From Hydrogenovibrio halophilus DSM 15072 (GTDB lineage Bacteria; Pseudomonadota; Gammaproteobacteria; Thiomicrospirales; Thiomicrospiraceae), in NCBI RefSeq assembly GCF_000384235.1, contig NZ_KB913033.1:1-64000 (forward strand): a stretch of 64,000 nt of DNA. Reading direction: 5' to 3'. Within the stretch, counting starts at the first letter, position 1, and each line of letters begins with the position of its first letter. Both the position numbers and the translations under genes were made by a program. Below the pieces are notes generated by a model that was not told where the DNA came from, did no database searches, and saw nothing but the letters and a program-made list of their open reading frames with translations. Below, piece by piece: positions 35,843 through 48,985 of the stretch.

Positions 35843-36793
35843 TCAGACATCCGGGTAACAGCCAGGTGCTTTTCTGGCCTGCAGAACGGCTTCAAACGCG
35901 TCCAATTCCGATTTCTGCAACGCAAACACCCCTTCGCCACCCTGTTCAAACTCGAACCAGTAAAATGGCAATTCCGGGTACGCCTGCTGCAAATAATACT
36001 GACTGACGCCCACCTCGACAATCAAGGTACCATCCTCGGTCAGATGCTGGCTGGCCTCGGCCAGAATACGCCGAGCCAGATCCAGCCCATCCTCTCCGGC
36101 CGCCAATCCCAGTGTCGGTTCCTGCTGAAATTCCGGCGGCAGATGTGCCATTTCAATCGCATCCACATAGGGCGGATTGGAAACAATCAGATCGTACTGG
36201 CGTCCGGCCAACGCCGAAAACAGGTCCGATTCGATCACGGACACCACGTCTTCCAGCTGATAACGGGCCACATTGCGCCGGGCCACGGCCAACGCCTCCG
36301 GGGATATGTCGGCCAGATCCACTTCTGCCTGGGGACAGGCCTGCAGGCTGGCGATGCCAATGCAACCGCTGCCGGTGCACAGATCCAGAATTCGTGTTAC
36401 CTGATCCGGATCGACCCAGGGTTGATAGCGCTCGGCAATCAATTCGGCAATCGGCGAGCGTGGAACCAACACCGATTCGTTGACATAAAAACGCAACCCG
36501 GCAAAGTTGGCTTCACCGATCAGATAGGCCGACGGTTCTCGGCTTTCAATCCGATGACGAAACAGATCGGTCACCTGCTGTTTTTCCTGCAGCGTGAGCC
36601 GCGCATGATAATAAGCTTCGGGCAAATCCCAGGGCAAAGCCAGGGTATGAAACACCAACAGTTTTGCTTCGGCAAACGCGTTGTCGGTGCCATGACCAAA
36701 AGACAGTTCCGCCCGTTGAAACAGGGTCGCCCCCCAGCGAATGAAATCATTGACGCTTTCCAGGGTTTCGGATTGATACAGAAAATTGGTCAT
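35843..36793 (-). CDS. prmB: 50S ribosomal protein L3 N5-glutamine methyltransferase
   Basis: 316 aa from the ATG at 36793; the open frame extends 20 codons further but into mogA. Class I SAM methyltransferase: ILDLCTGSGCIGIASL is the SAM site and VSNPPYVD is the NPPY catalytic motif for glutamine N-methylation. The N-terminal region (SVNDFIRWGATLFQRAELSF) separates PrmB from the release-factor enzyme PrmC. It begins 11 bp after mogA. Confidence 0.93.
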   Translation of the reverse strand: MTNFLYQSETLESVNDFIRWGATLFQRAELSFGHGTDNAFAEAKLLVFHTLALPWDLPEAYYHARLTLQEKQQVTDLFRHRIESREPSAYLIGEANFAGLRFYVNESVLVPRSPIAELIAERYQPWVDPDQVTRILDLCTGSGCIGIASLQACPQAEVDLADISPEALAVARRNVARYQLEDVVSVIESDLFSALAGRQYDLIVSNPPYVDAIEMAHLPPEFQQEPTLGLAAGEDGLDLARRILAEASQHLTEDGTLIVEVGVSQYYLQQAYPELPFYWFEFEQGGEGVFALQKSELDAFEAVLQARKAPGCYPDV

Positions 36794-36804
36794 AACCCGC
36801 TCAG

Positions 36805-37365
36805 TCACCCATTGTTTGGTTTTTTGGCGTGTTTGGGCCGGAAGGCTTTGCATACCCGCTCGTCGGTTTCCAGATAGGCCCCTTCGATCAGGTCAATGCA
36901 ATAAGGCACAGCCGGGAACACGGCTTCCAGACACTCGGCAATCGCCGACGGCTTGCCCGGCAGATTGATGATCAGGGAGTGGCCCCGAGTGCCCGCGATC
37001 TGGCGTGACAGGATGGCCGTGGGCACATATTGCAATGACACGGCTCGCATCTGTTCAGCAAACCCATCCAGAATTTTGTCGCAGGCGGCGGCCGTGGCTT
37101 CGGGCGTGACATCGCGTTTGGCCGGGCCTGTACCGCCAGTGGTCAGAATCAGATCGCAACCGATTTTGTCGGCCAGCTTTTTCAATGTCGATTCAATCAG
37201 TGCCTGATCGTCCGCAATCACATGCGAGTATGGCTCCCAGTCACAGGTCAACGCCTTTTGAATCCATTGTTTCATCGCCGGGCCGCCCAGATCCTCGTAT
37301 TCACCTCGGCTGGCGCGATCCGAGACAGTGACAAAGCCGATTTTCGCAACTCGGGGTTCGGTCAT
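36805..37365 (-). CDS. mogA: Molybdopterin adenylyltransferase
   Basis: 186 aa. Activates molybdopterin with ATP before molybdenum insertion. IGFVTVSDRASRGEYED at the N terminus, LILTTGGTGPAKRDVTPEAT in the centre, and INLPGKPSAI near the end are the MogA/MoaB core. The ATG at 37365 has a strong GGAGG; the longer frame to 37404 lacks one. Molybdoenzymes such as sulfite dehydrogenases are common in sulfur oxidisers, although none is encoded here. Confidence 0.93.
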   Translation of the reverse strand: MTEPRVAKIGFVTVSDRASRGEYEDLGGPAMKQWIQKALTCDWEPYSHVIADDQALIESTLKKLADKIGCDLILTTGGTGPAKRDVTPEATAAACDKILDGFAEQMRAVSLQYVPTAILSRQIAGTRGHSLIINLPGKPSAIAECLEAVFPAVPYCIDLIEGAYLETDERVCKAFRPKHAKKPNNG

Positions 37366-37623
37366 AGTGCCTCCATATAACCCGAACATTTCACAAATTT
37401 GCACCGATCTCGCTTGCCCCTTGATTCCACAAGAAATATTTTCTCAGTTGGTCGTAATCACGGATACGACGCGCCTTCGAAAATTTCCTTGTGCAAACAA
37501 GTTCCTGCGCGACCTCAGCACAAATTCATGAAACATTCGGGATAAATACCGATCATTGTAACGAGACCGCCCCGCCTTTGCTCGGTTTTTTCCATCCCCC
37601 TCTCCTCAATCCCCCGCACGGGG
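37366..37623. other. Intergenic region between mogA and lon
   Basis: About 320 bp (37366-37687) separate the divergent mogA and lon genes. Apart from the heat-shock-type promoter at its right end, it holds a C-rich stretch (37590-37620) and AT-rich patches. I see no small gene with a ribosome site, and no tRNA or repeat. Confidence 0.5.
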
Positions 37624-37650
37624 TTGAAAGCCGCCGAATCTCCCCCATAT
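37624..37650 (+). promoter_or_regulatory. Sigma-32 (heat-shock) promoter of lon
   Basis: TTGAAA (37624-37629), a 13-bp spacer, then CCCCATAT (37643-37650). This matches the RpoH consensus CTTGAA-N13/14-CCCCATNT almost perfectly except that the -35 begins with G. It lies 38 bp before the lon start codon, giving a short leader. Confidence 0.78.
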
Positions 37651-37687
37651 ACACAACATTGCAATCGACAACAAGAAAATTGGACTT

Positions 37688-40459
37688 ATGGCGGATCAGG
37701 ATCACAACAACCCCAACCCTGAACACAACCCGGATCAGGCAAACGATCACACGACGGACACGTCATCGGAAAACACCTACAAAAACGGTTCGGCCTACCA
37801 GCAGGAAGACATGGAAGTCGAGTTCACCGAATTTTACGATGGCATTTCCGAAGCCATCCCCGAGCTGGCGCCGGAAGACGGCTCCGGGATGTCCGACTCG
37901 GCTGACTCCGAAGAGGAAGTCCTGGACGACGACGCCATTCAAGGCGAACACATTGCCCATGACGACGAGGCAGAAGAAGCCGAAGAGATCGACACGGATG
38001 AACAGCGTGTGTTTGATCAGGGATCGTTACAGGAAGCGGCCAAAGCCATTACCAGTCTGGTTGCGGCCAACCGTTCCCGTCCGGGAAGACTGTTTCTGCT
38101 GCCGATCAAGGAGCGTCCATTTTTCCCCGGCCAGACACTGCCAATCGTCCTTGACCGCGAAGCCTGGGAAGAAACCCTGCACCAGGTCATGGACGCCGGC
38201 CAGCATTACATCGGGGTCATCTACGTGGACACCGACGACCACCACAAAGCCCTGGCCCAGGATTTTGCCAAAACCGGCACCCTGGTTCGCATCCATGACC
38301 CCAAGGTGCGCGATGACTACATCCAGCTGGTCGCCGAAGGCATCTGCCGTTTTCAGGTGGACGAATGGGTTCAGGACAAGGCCCCTTATCAGGCCTATGT
38401 GACTTACCCCAGAGACATCCGCAGCGGTCGCAACAAAGAATACAAGGCCTACGGTCTGGCGATCATGAATGCGTTCAAGGAACTGTTGCCGCTGAACCCG
38501 CTTTACAGCGAAGAACTCAAATATTTCCTCAATCGCTACAGCGCTTCCGATTCCGAACATCTGGCGGACTTTGCTGCCAGCCTGACTGCGGCCAGCAATG
38601 AAAAGCTGCAGGATCTGCTCGACACCCTTGACTTGAGCGAGCGCCTGGAAAAAGTACTGGCTCTGTTCAAGCACGAGATCGAAGTCACCAAATTGCAATT
38701 TAATATTCGCGAGCGGGTCGAAGAAAATCTGAGCCAGCAACAGCGTGAATTTTTCCTGCACCAGCAGCTCAAGGAAATTCAGAGCGAGCTGGGCATGGTC
38801 AAGGATGACCGCACGGCCGACGCTGACCTGTTCACAGAGCGCATGAAAAAACTGGTCCTGTCGGAAGAAGCTCAGGCCAAAGCCGACGAAGAACTGGACA
38901 AAATACGGATGCTCGATCCCCAGTCACCGGAATACGGTGTCGCCCGCAACTGGCTGGACTGGGTAACGCAACTGCCCTGGGGCCAATACAGCAAAGACAA
39001 ACTCAATCTGAAACGCGCCCAGAAAATTCTGGACAAAGGCCATGATGGCCTGGACGACGTCAAAGACCGGATTCTCGAATTTCTGGCCGTCGGGGCACTG
39101 AAAGGCGAAATTTCCGGCTCCATCATCTGCCTGGTCGGCCCGCCAGGGGTGGGCAAAACCTCCATCGGCAAATCCATTGCCGAAACACTGGGTCGGCAAT
39201 TTTACCGTTTTTCCGTCGGGGGCATGCGCGATGAGGCCGAAATCAAGGGCCATCGCCGCACCTACATCGGCGCCATGCCGGGCAAATTTGTGCAAGCGCT
39301 GAAAGACACCGGTCGTGCCAACCCGGTGATCATGCTCGATGAAATCGACAAAATCGGGGCCTCCTACCAGGGGGATCCGGCATCGGCCTTGCTGGAAGTG
39401 CTCGATCCCGAACAGAACCACGATTTCATGGACCACTTTCTGGACGTCCGCTTTGACCTGTCCAAAACCCTGTTTGTGTGCACGGCCAATACACTGGACA
39501 CCATCCCCGGTCCATTACTGGACCGGATGGAAGTGATCCGCTTGTCGGGTTACATCACCGAAGAAAAAATCCAGATTGCCAAACACCACCTGTGGCCGCA
39601 ATTGCTGGAAGACGCCGGGCTGACCAAAAAAGACATTCAAATCACGCCAGCCACCTTGCGCCACGTGATTGAAGGCTATGCCCGTGAAGCTGGGGTGCGC
39701 AATCTGAAAAAACAACTGGCCAAGCTGATCCGCAAGCTGGCGATTCGTTTTGTCAAAGGCGAAATGGACCACTACAGCATCCATGTCAACGATCTGGAAG
39801 AACTGCTGGGACAACCGCGCTTTACCCCGGAAAAAACCCAAGAGACGCTCGGCACTGTGACCGGACTGGCCTGGACCTCCATGGGCGGTGCCACCCTGAC
39901 CATTGAAGCTTCGCGCGTGCATACCCACAACCGCGGGTTCAAGCTCTCAGGGCAACTGGGCGATGTGATGCAGGAATCAGCCGGGATCGCTTACAGTTAC
40001 ATTTCCTCCAATCTGGACACCTTCAAAGCCGACCCGGAATTCTTTGACAAGGCCTATGTGCATTTGCATGTCCCCGATGGCGCCACACCCAAGGACGGCC
40101 CCAGTGCCGGGGTGACCATGGCCACCGCCCTGCTGTCACTGGCCCGCAACGAGCCGATCAAAACCTCACTGGCCATGACCGGAGAACTGAGTCTGACCGG
40201 GCAGGTTCTGCCGGTCGGCGGCATCCGTGAAAAAGTGATTGCGGCCCGTCGGATTGGCATCAAAACCGTGATTTTGCCGGATGAAAACCAGAAGGATTAT
40301 CACGAACTGCCGGATTACCTCAAGGAAGGCATGACCGTGCATTTCGCCAAACAATTCGAAGACGTGGCCCGGCTGACTTTTCACATTCGCAGCAAATCCA
40401 ATGCGCTGAAAAAGTACGAACAGCGATTGATCGACCAGGTGGAACAACCGAAAGACTGA
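37688..40459 (+). CDS. Lon-family ATP-dependent protease with acidic N-terminal extension
   Basis: 923 aa. The Lon substrate-binding domain starts near residue 130 (FLLPIKERPFFPGQTLPIVL). The AAA+ domain follows (GPPGVGKTSIGKSI; MLDEIDKIG), and then the Ser-Lys protease domain (PKDGPSAGVTMAT with catalytic Ser; the Lys is about 40 residues later, in GGIREKVIAARR). The first 125 residues are a disordered, strongly acidic extension absent from E. coli Lon. The RPFFPGQ signature is that of the second Lon type (AsrA-like in Pseudomonas) rather than the classical one, so the genome may carry another lon. The heat-shock promoter upstream fits. The ribosome site (GGA) is weak. Confidence 0.93.
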   Translation: MADQDHNNPNPEHNPDQANDHTTDTSSENTYKNGSAYQQEDMEVEFTEFYDGISEAIPELAPEDGSGMSDSADSEEEVLDDDAIQGEHIAHDDEAEEAEEIDTDEQRVFDQGSLQEAAKAITSLVAANRSRPGRLFLLPIKERPFFPGQTLPIVLDREAWEETLHQVMDAGQHYIGVIYVDTDDHHKALAQDFAKTGTLVRIHDPKVRDDYIQLVAEGICRFQVDEWVQDKAPYQAYVTYPRDIRSGRNKEYKAYGLAIMNAFKELLPLNPLYSEELKYFLNRYSASDSEHLADFAASLTAASNEKLQDLLDTLDLSERLEKVLALFKHEIEVTKLQFNIRERVEENLSQQQREFFLHQQLKEIQSELGMVKDDRTADADLFTERMKKLVLSEEAQAKADEELDKIRMLDPQSPEYGVARNWLDWVTQLPWGQYSKDKLNLKRAQKILDKGHDGLDDVKDRILEFLAVGALKGEISGSIICLVGPPGVGKTSIGKSIAETLGRQFYRFSVGGMRDEAEIKGHRRTYIGAMPGKFVQALKDTGRANPVIMLDEIDKIGASYQGDPASALLEVLDPEQNHDFMDHFLDVRFDLSKTLFVCTANTLDTIPGPLLDRMEVIRLSGYITEEKIQIAKHHLWPQLLEDAGLTKKDIQITPATLRHVIEGYAREAGVRNLKKQLAKLIRKLAIRFVKGEMDHYSIHVNDLEELLGQPRFTPEKTQETLGTVTGLAWTSMGGATLTIEASRVHTHNRGFKLSGQLGDVMQESAGIAYSYISSNLDTFKADPEFFDKAYVHLHVPDGATPKDGPSAGVTMATALLSLARNEPIKTSLAMTGELSLTGQVLPVGGIREKVIAARRIGIKTVILPDENQKDYHELPDYLKEGMTVHFAKQFEDVARLTFHIRSKSNALKKYEQRLIDQVEQPKD

Positions 40460-40463
40460 AATC

Positions 40464-40475
40464 ACCAGGCCTGGT
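40464..40475. repeat. ACCAGGCCTGGT palindrome, exact copy 9
   Basis: Intergenic, 4 bp after the lon stop codon. Right flank CAAAAACC. Confidence 0.9.
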
Positions 40476-40593
40476 CAAAAACCGTCTTAATATCCAAAAG
40501 AGACCCGCCTGATACGAATCTGATTGATCGAACAGGCGCGCAGCGACTCATTCGTCGGTTAACGGATCTATGTTCAACATTGTTTTCTCCCAT

Positions 40594-40625
40594 AAAAAAA
40601 CCGCTCACAAAGGAGCGGTTTTTTT
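40594..40625. terminator. Bidirectional intrinsic terminator between lon and soxB
   Basis: AAAAAAACCGCTC (40594-40606), a 6-nt loop, then GAGCGGTTTTTTT (40613-40625). The GC stem is flanked by A and T runs, so it works for both convergent genes. Confidence 0.93.
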
Positions 40626-40666
40626 ATGGAGTGACCGCCATCGCGGCGGTCATTGAGCGAAAAGGC

Positions 40667-42568
40667 TTAAGCCAGTTCACCATCATAGTCGGCCAAACCT
40701 GGGTTGTCTTTGACGCCCACCAGTTTCGGATGGTTCACTTTGGTGATTTTCTTCTCACCTTTGTGGCGACGCAGATAATCCGCCACCACGTCCCAGATTG
40801 GGCGACCTGGACCGGTGGTGTCAACCTGAGCCCAGCCAGAGACGGTGTAAGATGTTTCTGGATCAACCGGTGTGCCGTCATCCAGGCGGATGTCGGAAAT
40901 TCGGTTGCCGAATTCCGCATTCGGCGCACAGGTGTAATCCAGACCACCGATACGCACCATGTCACCGCCAGACTGCAGGTAAGGGTCTTTCTGGAAGATG
41001 TTTTCACAGATGCCTTCCATCATGTCCTTGATCTGGGCGCCGGTCATTTCATTGGCGTAGGTTTCACCATAGGTCATGGAAGTTTCGTCCATAACGCGTT
41101 CCATGGTGATGGTTTCCCCTTCCAGAATCGACGTACCCCAGCGCACACCAGCGGACAGGGCGATGTCGGTGTCATACTCTTCACGCAGCGCATTCACGAT
41201 GATCTGATCCCAGGTCCCCATGAAGTTGCCACGACGGTACAGGACTTCGTCGGCCTTGCCCAGATCTTCTTCCAAAATTTCCTGATACGTTTTGCCCAAA
41301 CGGTCTTTGTTGACCGCAAATTCCGGATTGCGCGACTCGACAACGGTGTTGTCATAAACGCTGTTGTACAGCTCATCGATGTACGTCTGCATTTCCGGAT
41401 CGGCTGGCAAGGCATTGGAGAAAATCGGCAGCAGGTTGTAGTTCACGCCCTGCAGCTTGCCGTTTTGAATGTCCAGATCCATCACACCGATGAACTTGGC
41501 GTTGGAACCGGCGTTGGTGACGTGACAGACACCACCGTCAGGACGCTTCACATCAATCGTGGCCGGGATGCCATCATGCGTGTGTCCGCCAAAGATGGCA
41601 TCAATGCCTGGTACCTGACCGGCCATTTTGATGTCCACGTCCATGCCGTTGTGAGACAGCATCACAATCGCCGCCACGTTTTCCGTGTCCTGAATATTCT
41701 TGACCGTGTCTTTCAGTTCTTCAACACGCAAACCAAATGACCAATCCGGGAAGTTTTCCTGCGGGTTAGCATTGGCGGTGCGTGGGAAGGCCTGACCGAC
41801 AATCGCCACACGCTCACCGTTGATCTCTTTCACGGTATAAGGTTTGAACGCACGCAACTCGTCTTCGCTGTACATGCCCAGACCATCATGGCGATCGACC
41901 ATCTCATAATAAGAATCTGAGAACAAGGCATCGTCCTTGATCCGCACGTTCTGCGCCAGGAATTCACCGTTGAAACGGGCCTGGTTGGTCAGCACTTCGT
42001 CCTGCTTGTAAGTGAATTCCCAGTGGCCGACCATGGCGTCGACACCCAAAATATTGGACGCATCCACCATGCACTTGCCACGTGTCCACAATGCTGTGGC
42101 CGAACCGTGCCACAAGTCACCGCCGTCCATCAGAACCGTGTTCTGTTTACCACCGGCCGCTTCACGCAAACGGTCCACAGCGGTTTTCATATGAGCAAAA
42201 CCACCGACCTTGCCATACTGCTCGGCCGCTTCCTGGAAATTCAGGTAGGTAAACGCATGCGCTTCTGGCGTGCCTGGCTTGATGTCCAGTTTTTCCAGCA
42301 GGTTTTCGCCCACAACGTGCGGCAGTTTGCCAAACGCAGGACCAATCCCCAGGTTCACATTGGGTTCACGGAAATAAACCGGCTTCAACTGCGCGTGGCT
42401 GTCCGTCATGTGCAACAGACGCACATTGCCTTTCATCGGCAATTTGTACATTTCATCCGACAATTCACTTCCGGGCTTACCAGACATGGCTTTGGCGGCA
42501 CCCGGCAGCATACCCGCTGCGGCGGCCATTGACATGACATGAAGAAACTCACGACGATTTAGAGACAT
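40667..42568 (-). CDS. soxB: Thiosulfohydrolase SoxB
   Basis: 633 aa periplasmic di-manganese enzyme that hydrolyses sulfate off the SoxYZ-bound S-thiosulfonate in thiosulfate oxidation. Tat signal LNRREFLHVMSMAAAAGMLP. Metal motifs HMTDSHAQLKP, LMDGGDLWHGSA, VGHWEFTY, MLSHNGMDVD and FGGHTHDG are all intact. The start is the ATG with AGGA upstream; the longer frame to 42601 is not needed. It stands alone, without soxXYZA, as reported for Thiomicrospira-type genomes. It is the strongest clue to sulfur chemolithotrophy. Confidence 0.97.
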   Translation of the reverse strand: MSLNRREFLHVMSMAAAAGMLPGAAKAMSGKPGSELSDEMYKLPMKGNVRLLHMTDSHAQLKPVYFREPNVNLGIGPAFGKLPHVVGENLLEKLDIKPGTPEAHAFTYLNFQEAAEQYGKVGGFAHMKTAVDRLREAAGGKQNTVLMDGGDLWHGSATALWTRGKCMVDASNILGVDAMVGHWEFTYKQDEVLTNQARFNGEFLAQNVRIKDDALFSDSYYEMVDRHDGLGMYSEDELRAFKPYTVKEINGERVAIVGQAFPRTANANPQENFPDWSFGLRVEELKDTVKNIQDTENVAAIVMLSHNGMDVDIKMAGQVPGIDAIFGGHTHDGIPATIDVKRPDGGVCHVTNAGSNAKFIGVMDLDIQNGKLQGVNYNLLPIFSNALPADPEMQTYIDELYNSVYDNTVVESRNPEFAVNKDRLGKTYQEILEEDLGKADEVLYRRGNFMGTWDQIIVNALREEYDTDIALSAGVRWGTSILEGETITMERVMDETSMTYGETYANEMTGAQIKDMMEGICENIFQKDPYLQSGGDMVRIGGLDYTCAPNAEFGNRISDIRLDDGTPVDPETSYTVSGWAQVDTTGPGRPIWDVVADYLRRHKGEKKITKVNHPKLVGVKDNPGLADYDGELA

Positions 42569-42745
42569 AGTGTCCTGCTCCGTTAGGTTTAATAAAATCA
42601 ATTAATATAATTTTTTACTGATCGCGGACATTGGCACGCGAATAAAGTGGGCTATACATTAAGTTTGAGCGAGCCAAAAGTCAAATAAAGCCCGATTATG
42701 TTGCACTAAGTTTCCTTTATCGAAACAATGCCCTCATAAATTTTT

Positions 42746-46624
<3,879 letters not shown>

Positions 46625-46643
46625 AATTTTATCCTTCAAAACG

Positions 46644-46698
46644 AAAAAAGCCCTGTTTGAAACCCGTACTGCGTCTCAGACGGGTTCCAAATAAGGGC
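46644..46698 (-). terminator. Rho-independent terminator or attenuator just ahead of purL
   Basis: On the minus strand the hairpin has an outer stem GCCCT/AGGGC (46694-46698 with 46650-46654), an inner stem ACGGGTT/AACCCGT (46680-46686 with 46661-46667) and a 12-nt loop. Six U follow (46649-46644). It lies after bamC and ends only 19 nt before the purL ATG. No promoter can fit in between, so it either ends the dapA-bamC transcript with purL read by readthrough, or controls purL by attenuation. Confidence 0.8.
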
Positions 46699-46733
46699 GT
46701 GTTGATAGCATCACACATTCGGGTCGCTGGCGA

Positions 46734-47870
46734 TTATTCGGTCACCAACCCCAAACTTTTGAAAATGTATTCCCGGTTATCGGCATTCAGCGGCGTCTCA
46801 TCTTCCAGGGCTTCGACCGAGACCTGAGTCTGACCGCTGTCGTCTTCGTCCGCGATCACGCGGAAACGCACCTGTTTGGGAATGATTTTTTCACTGCCCG
46901 ATTGCCAGAACGCCAGACTGTCGAGGAAACCACGATCTTCTCGTGCTTTCTCGGGCACCTGAACCGTCACCGTTCGCAGGGCATCCGAAATCTCTTCACT
47001 GAACCAGCCAGCACGGTAAAGCATGGCCTTGAGGTGGTTCCAGGTTTCGTCCGGTCCGGCCTGGAACGCCAAACCGTCAAATTCTTCGCCACCGACAATC
47101 TCCACCTGGGTTTCACTGGCTTCGATCTGAGTCAGAGCCTGTGCCTGATTGGCACCAAAAAACACCATGGCCTGATACAAGGCTTCGGCTTCAAACTGCG
47201 GGTTGTAAGGTTGAATCTTCCAACCGGAGCTGACTACGCCCCCATCGTCGGTGGCCAAAGAAGGGTCATGCACTTCAAAATGGCGGAAATAAACGCGCGT
47301 CAATTCGGCTTCCGGATCGTATTCGACCTGGGCCACGATCCGGTCATACGCCCCCTCGGCGATTTCCGGACGCCAGCTGTTGAAAAGCCGGGTCAAAGGC
47401 CCCTGATCATCCAGCGGCACCACTTCCTGTCGAGGCACAAATTCGGTTTTGATCACGCCGATGTCTTTGCGCGCTTCCTTGACGGGCATTCCCAGCGTCT
47501 GCAAAAAGGCTTCCACCCCGGCAAACACCTGCTGACTGTCCATGTCTTTGATCGTCAACCAGCGTTGAGACAGATTGCGCTCAATCGACAGATTTTCAGA
47601 CTCATAGGTCGGCACCGTGGATTTGCCCTGATTGGCACCTTCGGTCTCTGCCAGCACGTCACTCAGATCTCGCTGCTGGCGGCCTGCCATCAGCAGGTCC
47701 GGCGGCATCTCCAGACGTTCGGCCAGTTTGTCGTCCGTGTCGCGATAGCTGGTATCGGCGTCGTAATCCAGAACGCTGCTGGCGTTTTCCTGGGTTGAGG
47801 TACAGCCCGTCAGGCCGATTGCCAGGGCAAGCAGACTGATACGTGGCAAGGTAATCATTTCAAATTTCAT
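46734..47870 (-). CDS. bamC: Outer membrane assembly lipoprotein BamC
   Basis: 378 aa lipoprotein of the BAM complex that inserts beta-barrel proteins. The signal peptide ends with a lipobox (AIGLTGCTS, Cys at about residue 23). An unstructured linker with DTSYRDTDDKLAERLEMPPD L follows, and then two helix-grip domains. It sits 3 bp after dapA, the same arrangement as dapA-bamC in E. coli, which supports the call. Confidence 0.9.
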   Translation of the reverse strand: MKFEMITLPRISLLALAIGLTGCTSTQENASSVLDYDADTSYRDTDDKLAERLEMPPDLLMAGRQQRDLSDVLAETEGANQGKSTVPTYESENLSIERNLSQRWLTIKDMDSQQVFAGVEAFLQTLGMPVKEARKDIGVIKTEFVPRQEVVPLDDQGPLTRLFNSWRPEIAEGAYDRIVAQVEYDPEAELTRVYFRHFEVHDPSLATDDGGVVSSGWKIQPYNPQFEAEALYQAMVFFGANQAQALTQIEASETQVEIVGGEEFDGLAFQAGPDETWNHLKAMLYRAGWFSEEISDALRTVTVQVPEKAREDRGFLDSLAFWQSGSEKIIPKQVRFRVIADEDDSGQTQVSVEALEDETPLNADNREYIFKSLGLVTE

Positions 47871-47873
47871 GAA

Positions 47874-48749
47874 TCAGAGAACTCCAGCGGATTCCAGGGC
47901 CTGACGGACCGTGGTATGGTATTTTTCAGACAGCGGGGTCATAGGCAGACGAATGGCACCGTTGATCATGCCCATCTCCGCCATGGCCCATTTTACGGGA
48001 ATCGGATTGGTTTCGACAAACAACGCCTGATGCAGAGACATCAGCTGCTGATCTTTCAGGCGGGCTTCTTCGCCCTGCCCGGCAATCGCCAGGTCGTATA
48101 TTTCGGATACCAGTTGGGGCGCCACATTGGCGGTCACGGAAATGCCGCCATGGCCGCCCGCGAGCAGAAACTCCACGGCATTGGCGTCTTCGCCTGTGTA
48201 AAGCGCAAAATCGTCACCGGCCAGCGAACGGATCTGTCCTACCCGCGACACATCTCCGGTGGCTTCTTTGATGCCGACAATGTTGTCGATTTCCGCCAGG
48301 CGTCCCACCGTTTCCGGCAGCAGATCGCAAGCGGTACGGCCGGGCACATTGTACAGAATCTGGTCAATTTCGACCGTCTCGGCAATTTTCTTGTAATGTT
48401 GGTAAAGCCCTTCCTGAGTCGGCTTGTTGTAATAAGGCGTCACCAGCAAACACGCATCCGCACCTGCTTTATGTGCGTACTCGGTCAGCATGATGGCTTC
48501 GGAAGTCGAGTTGCCGCCGGTGCCGGCAATCACCGGAATCCGCCCGGCGGCTTTTTCAATAATGAACTTGAGCACCTGCTCGTGCTCATCAAAATCCAAC
48601 GTCGCTGACTCGCCCGTCGTGCCGGTCGCGACAATGGCTTTGGTTTTGGCCTGGATGTGGAATTCCACCAGGCGTGCCAGGGCATCAAAATCCAGCGATT
48701 CATCTGCCTTCATCGGCGTCACCAAAGCGACCATACTTCCTTTCAACAC
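47874..48749 (-). CDS. dapA: 4-hydroxy-tetrahydrodipicolinate synthase
   Basis: 291 aa. First committed step of lysine and diaminopimelate synthesis, condensing pyruvate with aspartate semialdehyde. MLKGSMVALVTPM at the N terminus, TGTTGESATL, the catalytic Tyr in LYNVPGRTACDL and the Schiff-base Lys in VGIKEATGD are all present. Length is that of the family. The 236 bp shared with the divergent bcp gene contain no gene. Confidence 0.97.
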   Translation of the reverse strand: MLKGSMVALVTPMKADESLDFDALARLVEFHIQAKTKAIVATGTTGESATLDFDEHEQVLKFIIEKAAGRIPVIAGTGGNSTSEAIMLTEYAHKAGADACLLVTPYYNKPTQEGLYQHYKKIAETVEIDQILYNVPGRTACDLLPETVGRLAEIDNIVGIKEATGDVSRVGQIRSLAGDDFALYTGEDANAVEFLLAGGHGGISVTANVAPQLVSEIYDLAIAGQGEEARLKDQQLMSLHQALFVETNPIPVKWAMAEMGMINGAIRLPMTPLSEKYHTTVRQALESAGVL

Positions 48750-48985
48750 TCTGACACCTCGTTGCTTGCGTTGCCTTGATCCCGTTCAGGCCAGACCTCT
48801 GCATGAAAGGGGTAATATTAACGGCTAAACAGGCATTGTTCAAGCGATTATTACCGCCAAATCACCGCCTTCCCTTTCAGCTTGAGCCGGCTCACCGGGC
48901 TGGCATTGGCCGAACCCGTTTTTGACTTTTTTCAATTGCAACCACTGGTAAAAACGGGCATACTCAACCCAAAAAAGGAGGCACG

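Noticed and set aside
37491-38402. A 303-codon frame overlapping the start of lon
   Set aside because: Its translation is Thr/Arg/Pro-rich shadow sequence of the acidic lon extension, without a ribosome site.
40464-40475. The palindrome copy after lon as a transcription terminator
   Set aside because: The arms are contiguous, leaving at most a four-pair RNA stem, and the same sequence occurs mid-gene elsewhere. A proper terminator lies 120 bp downstream.
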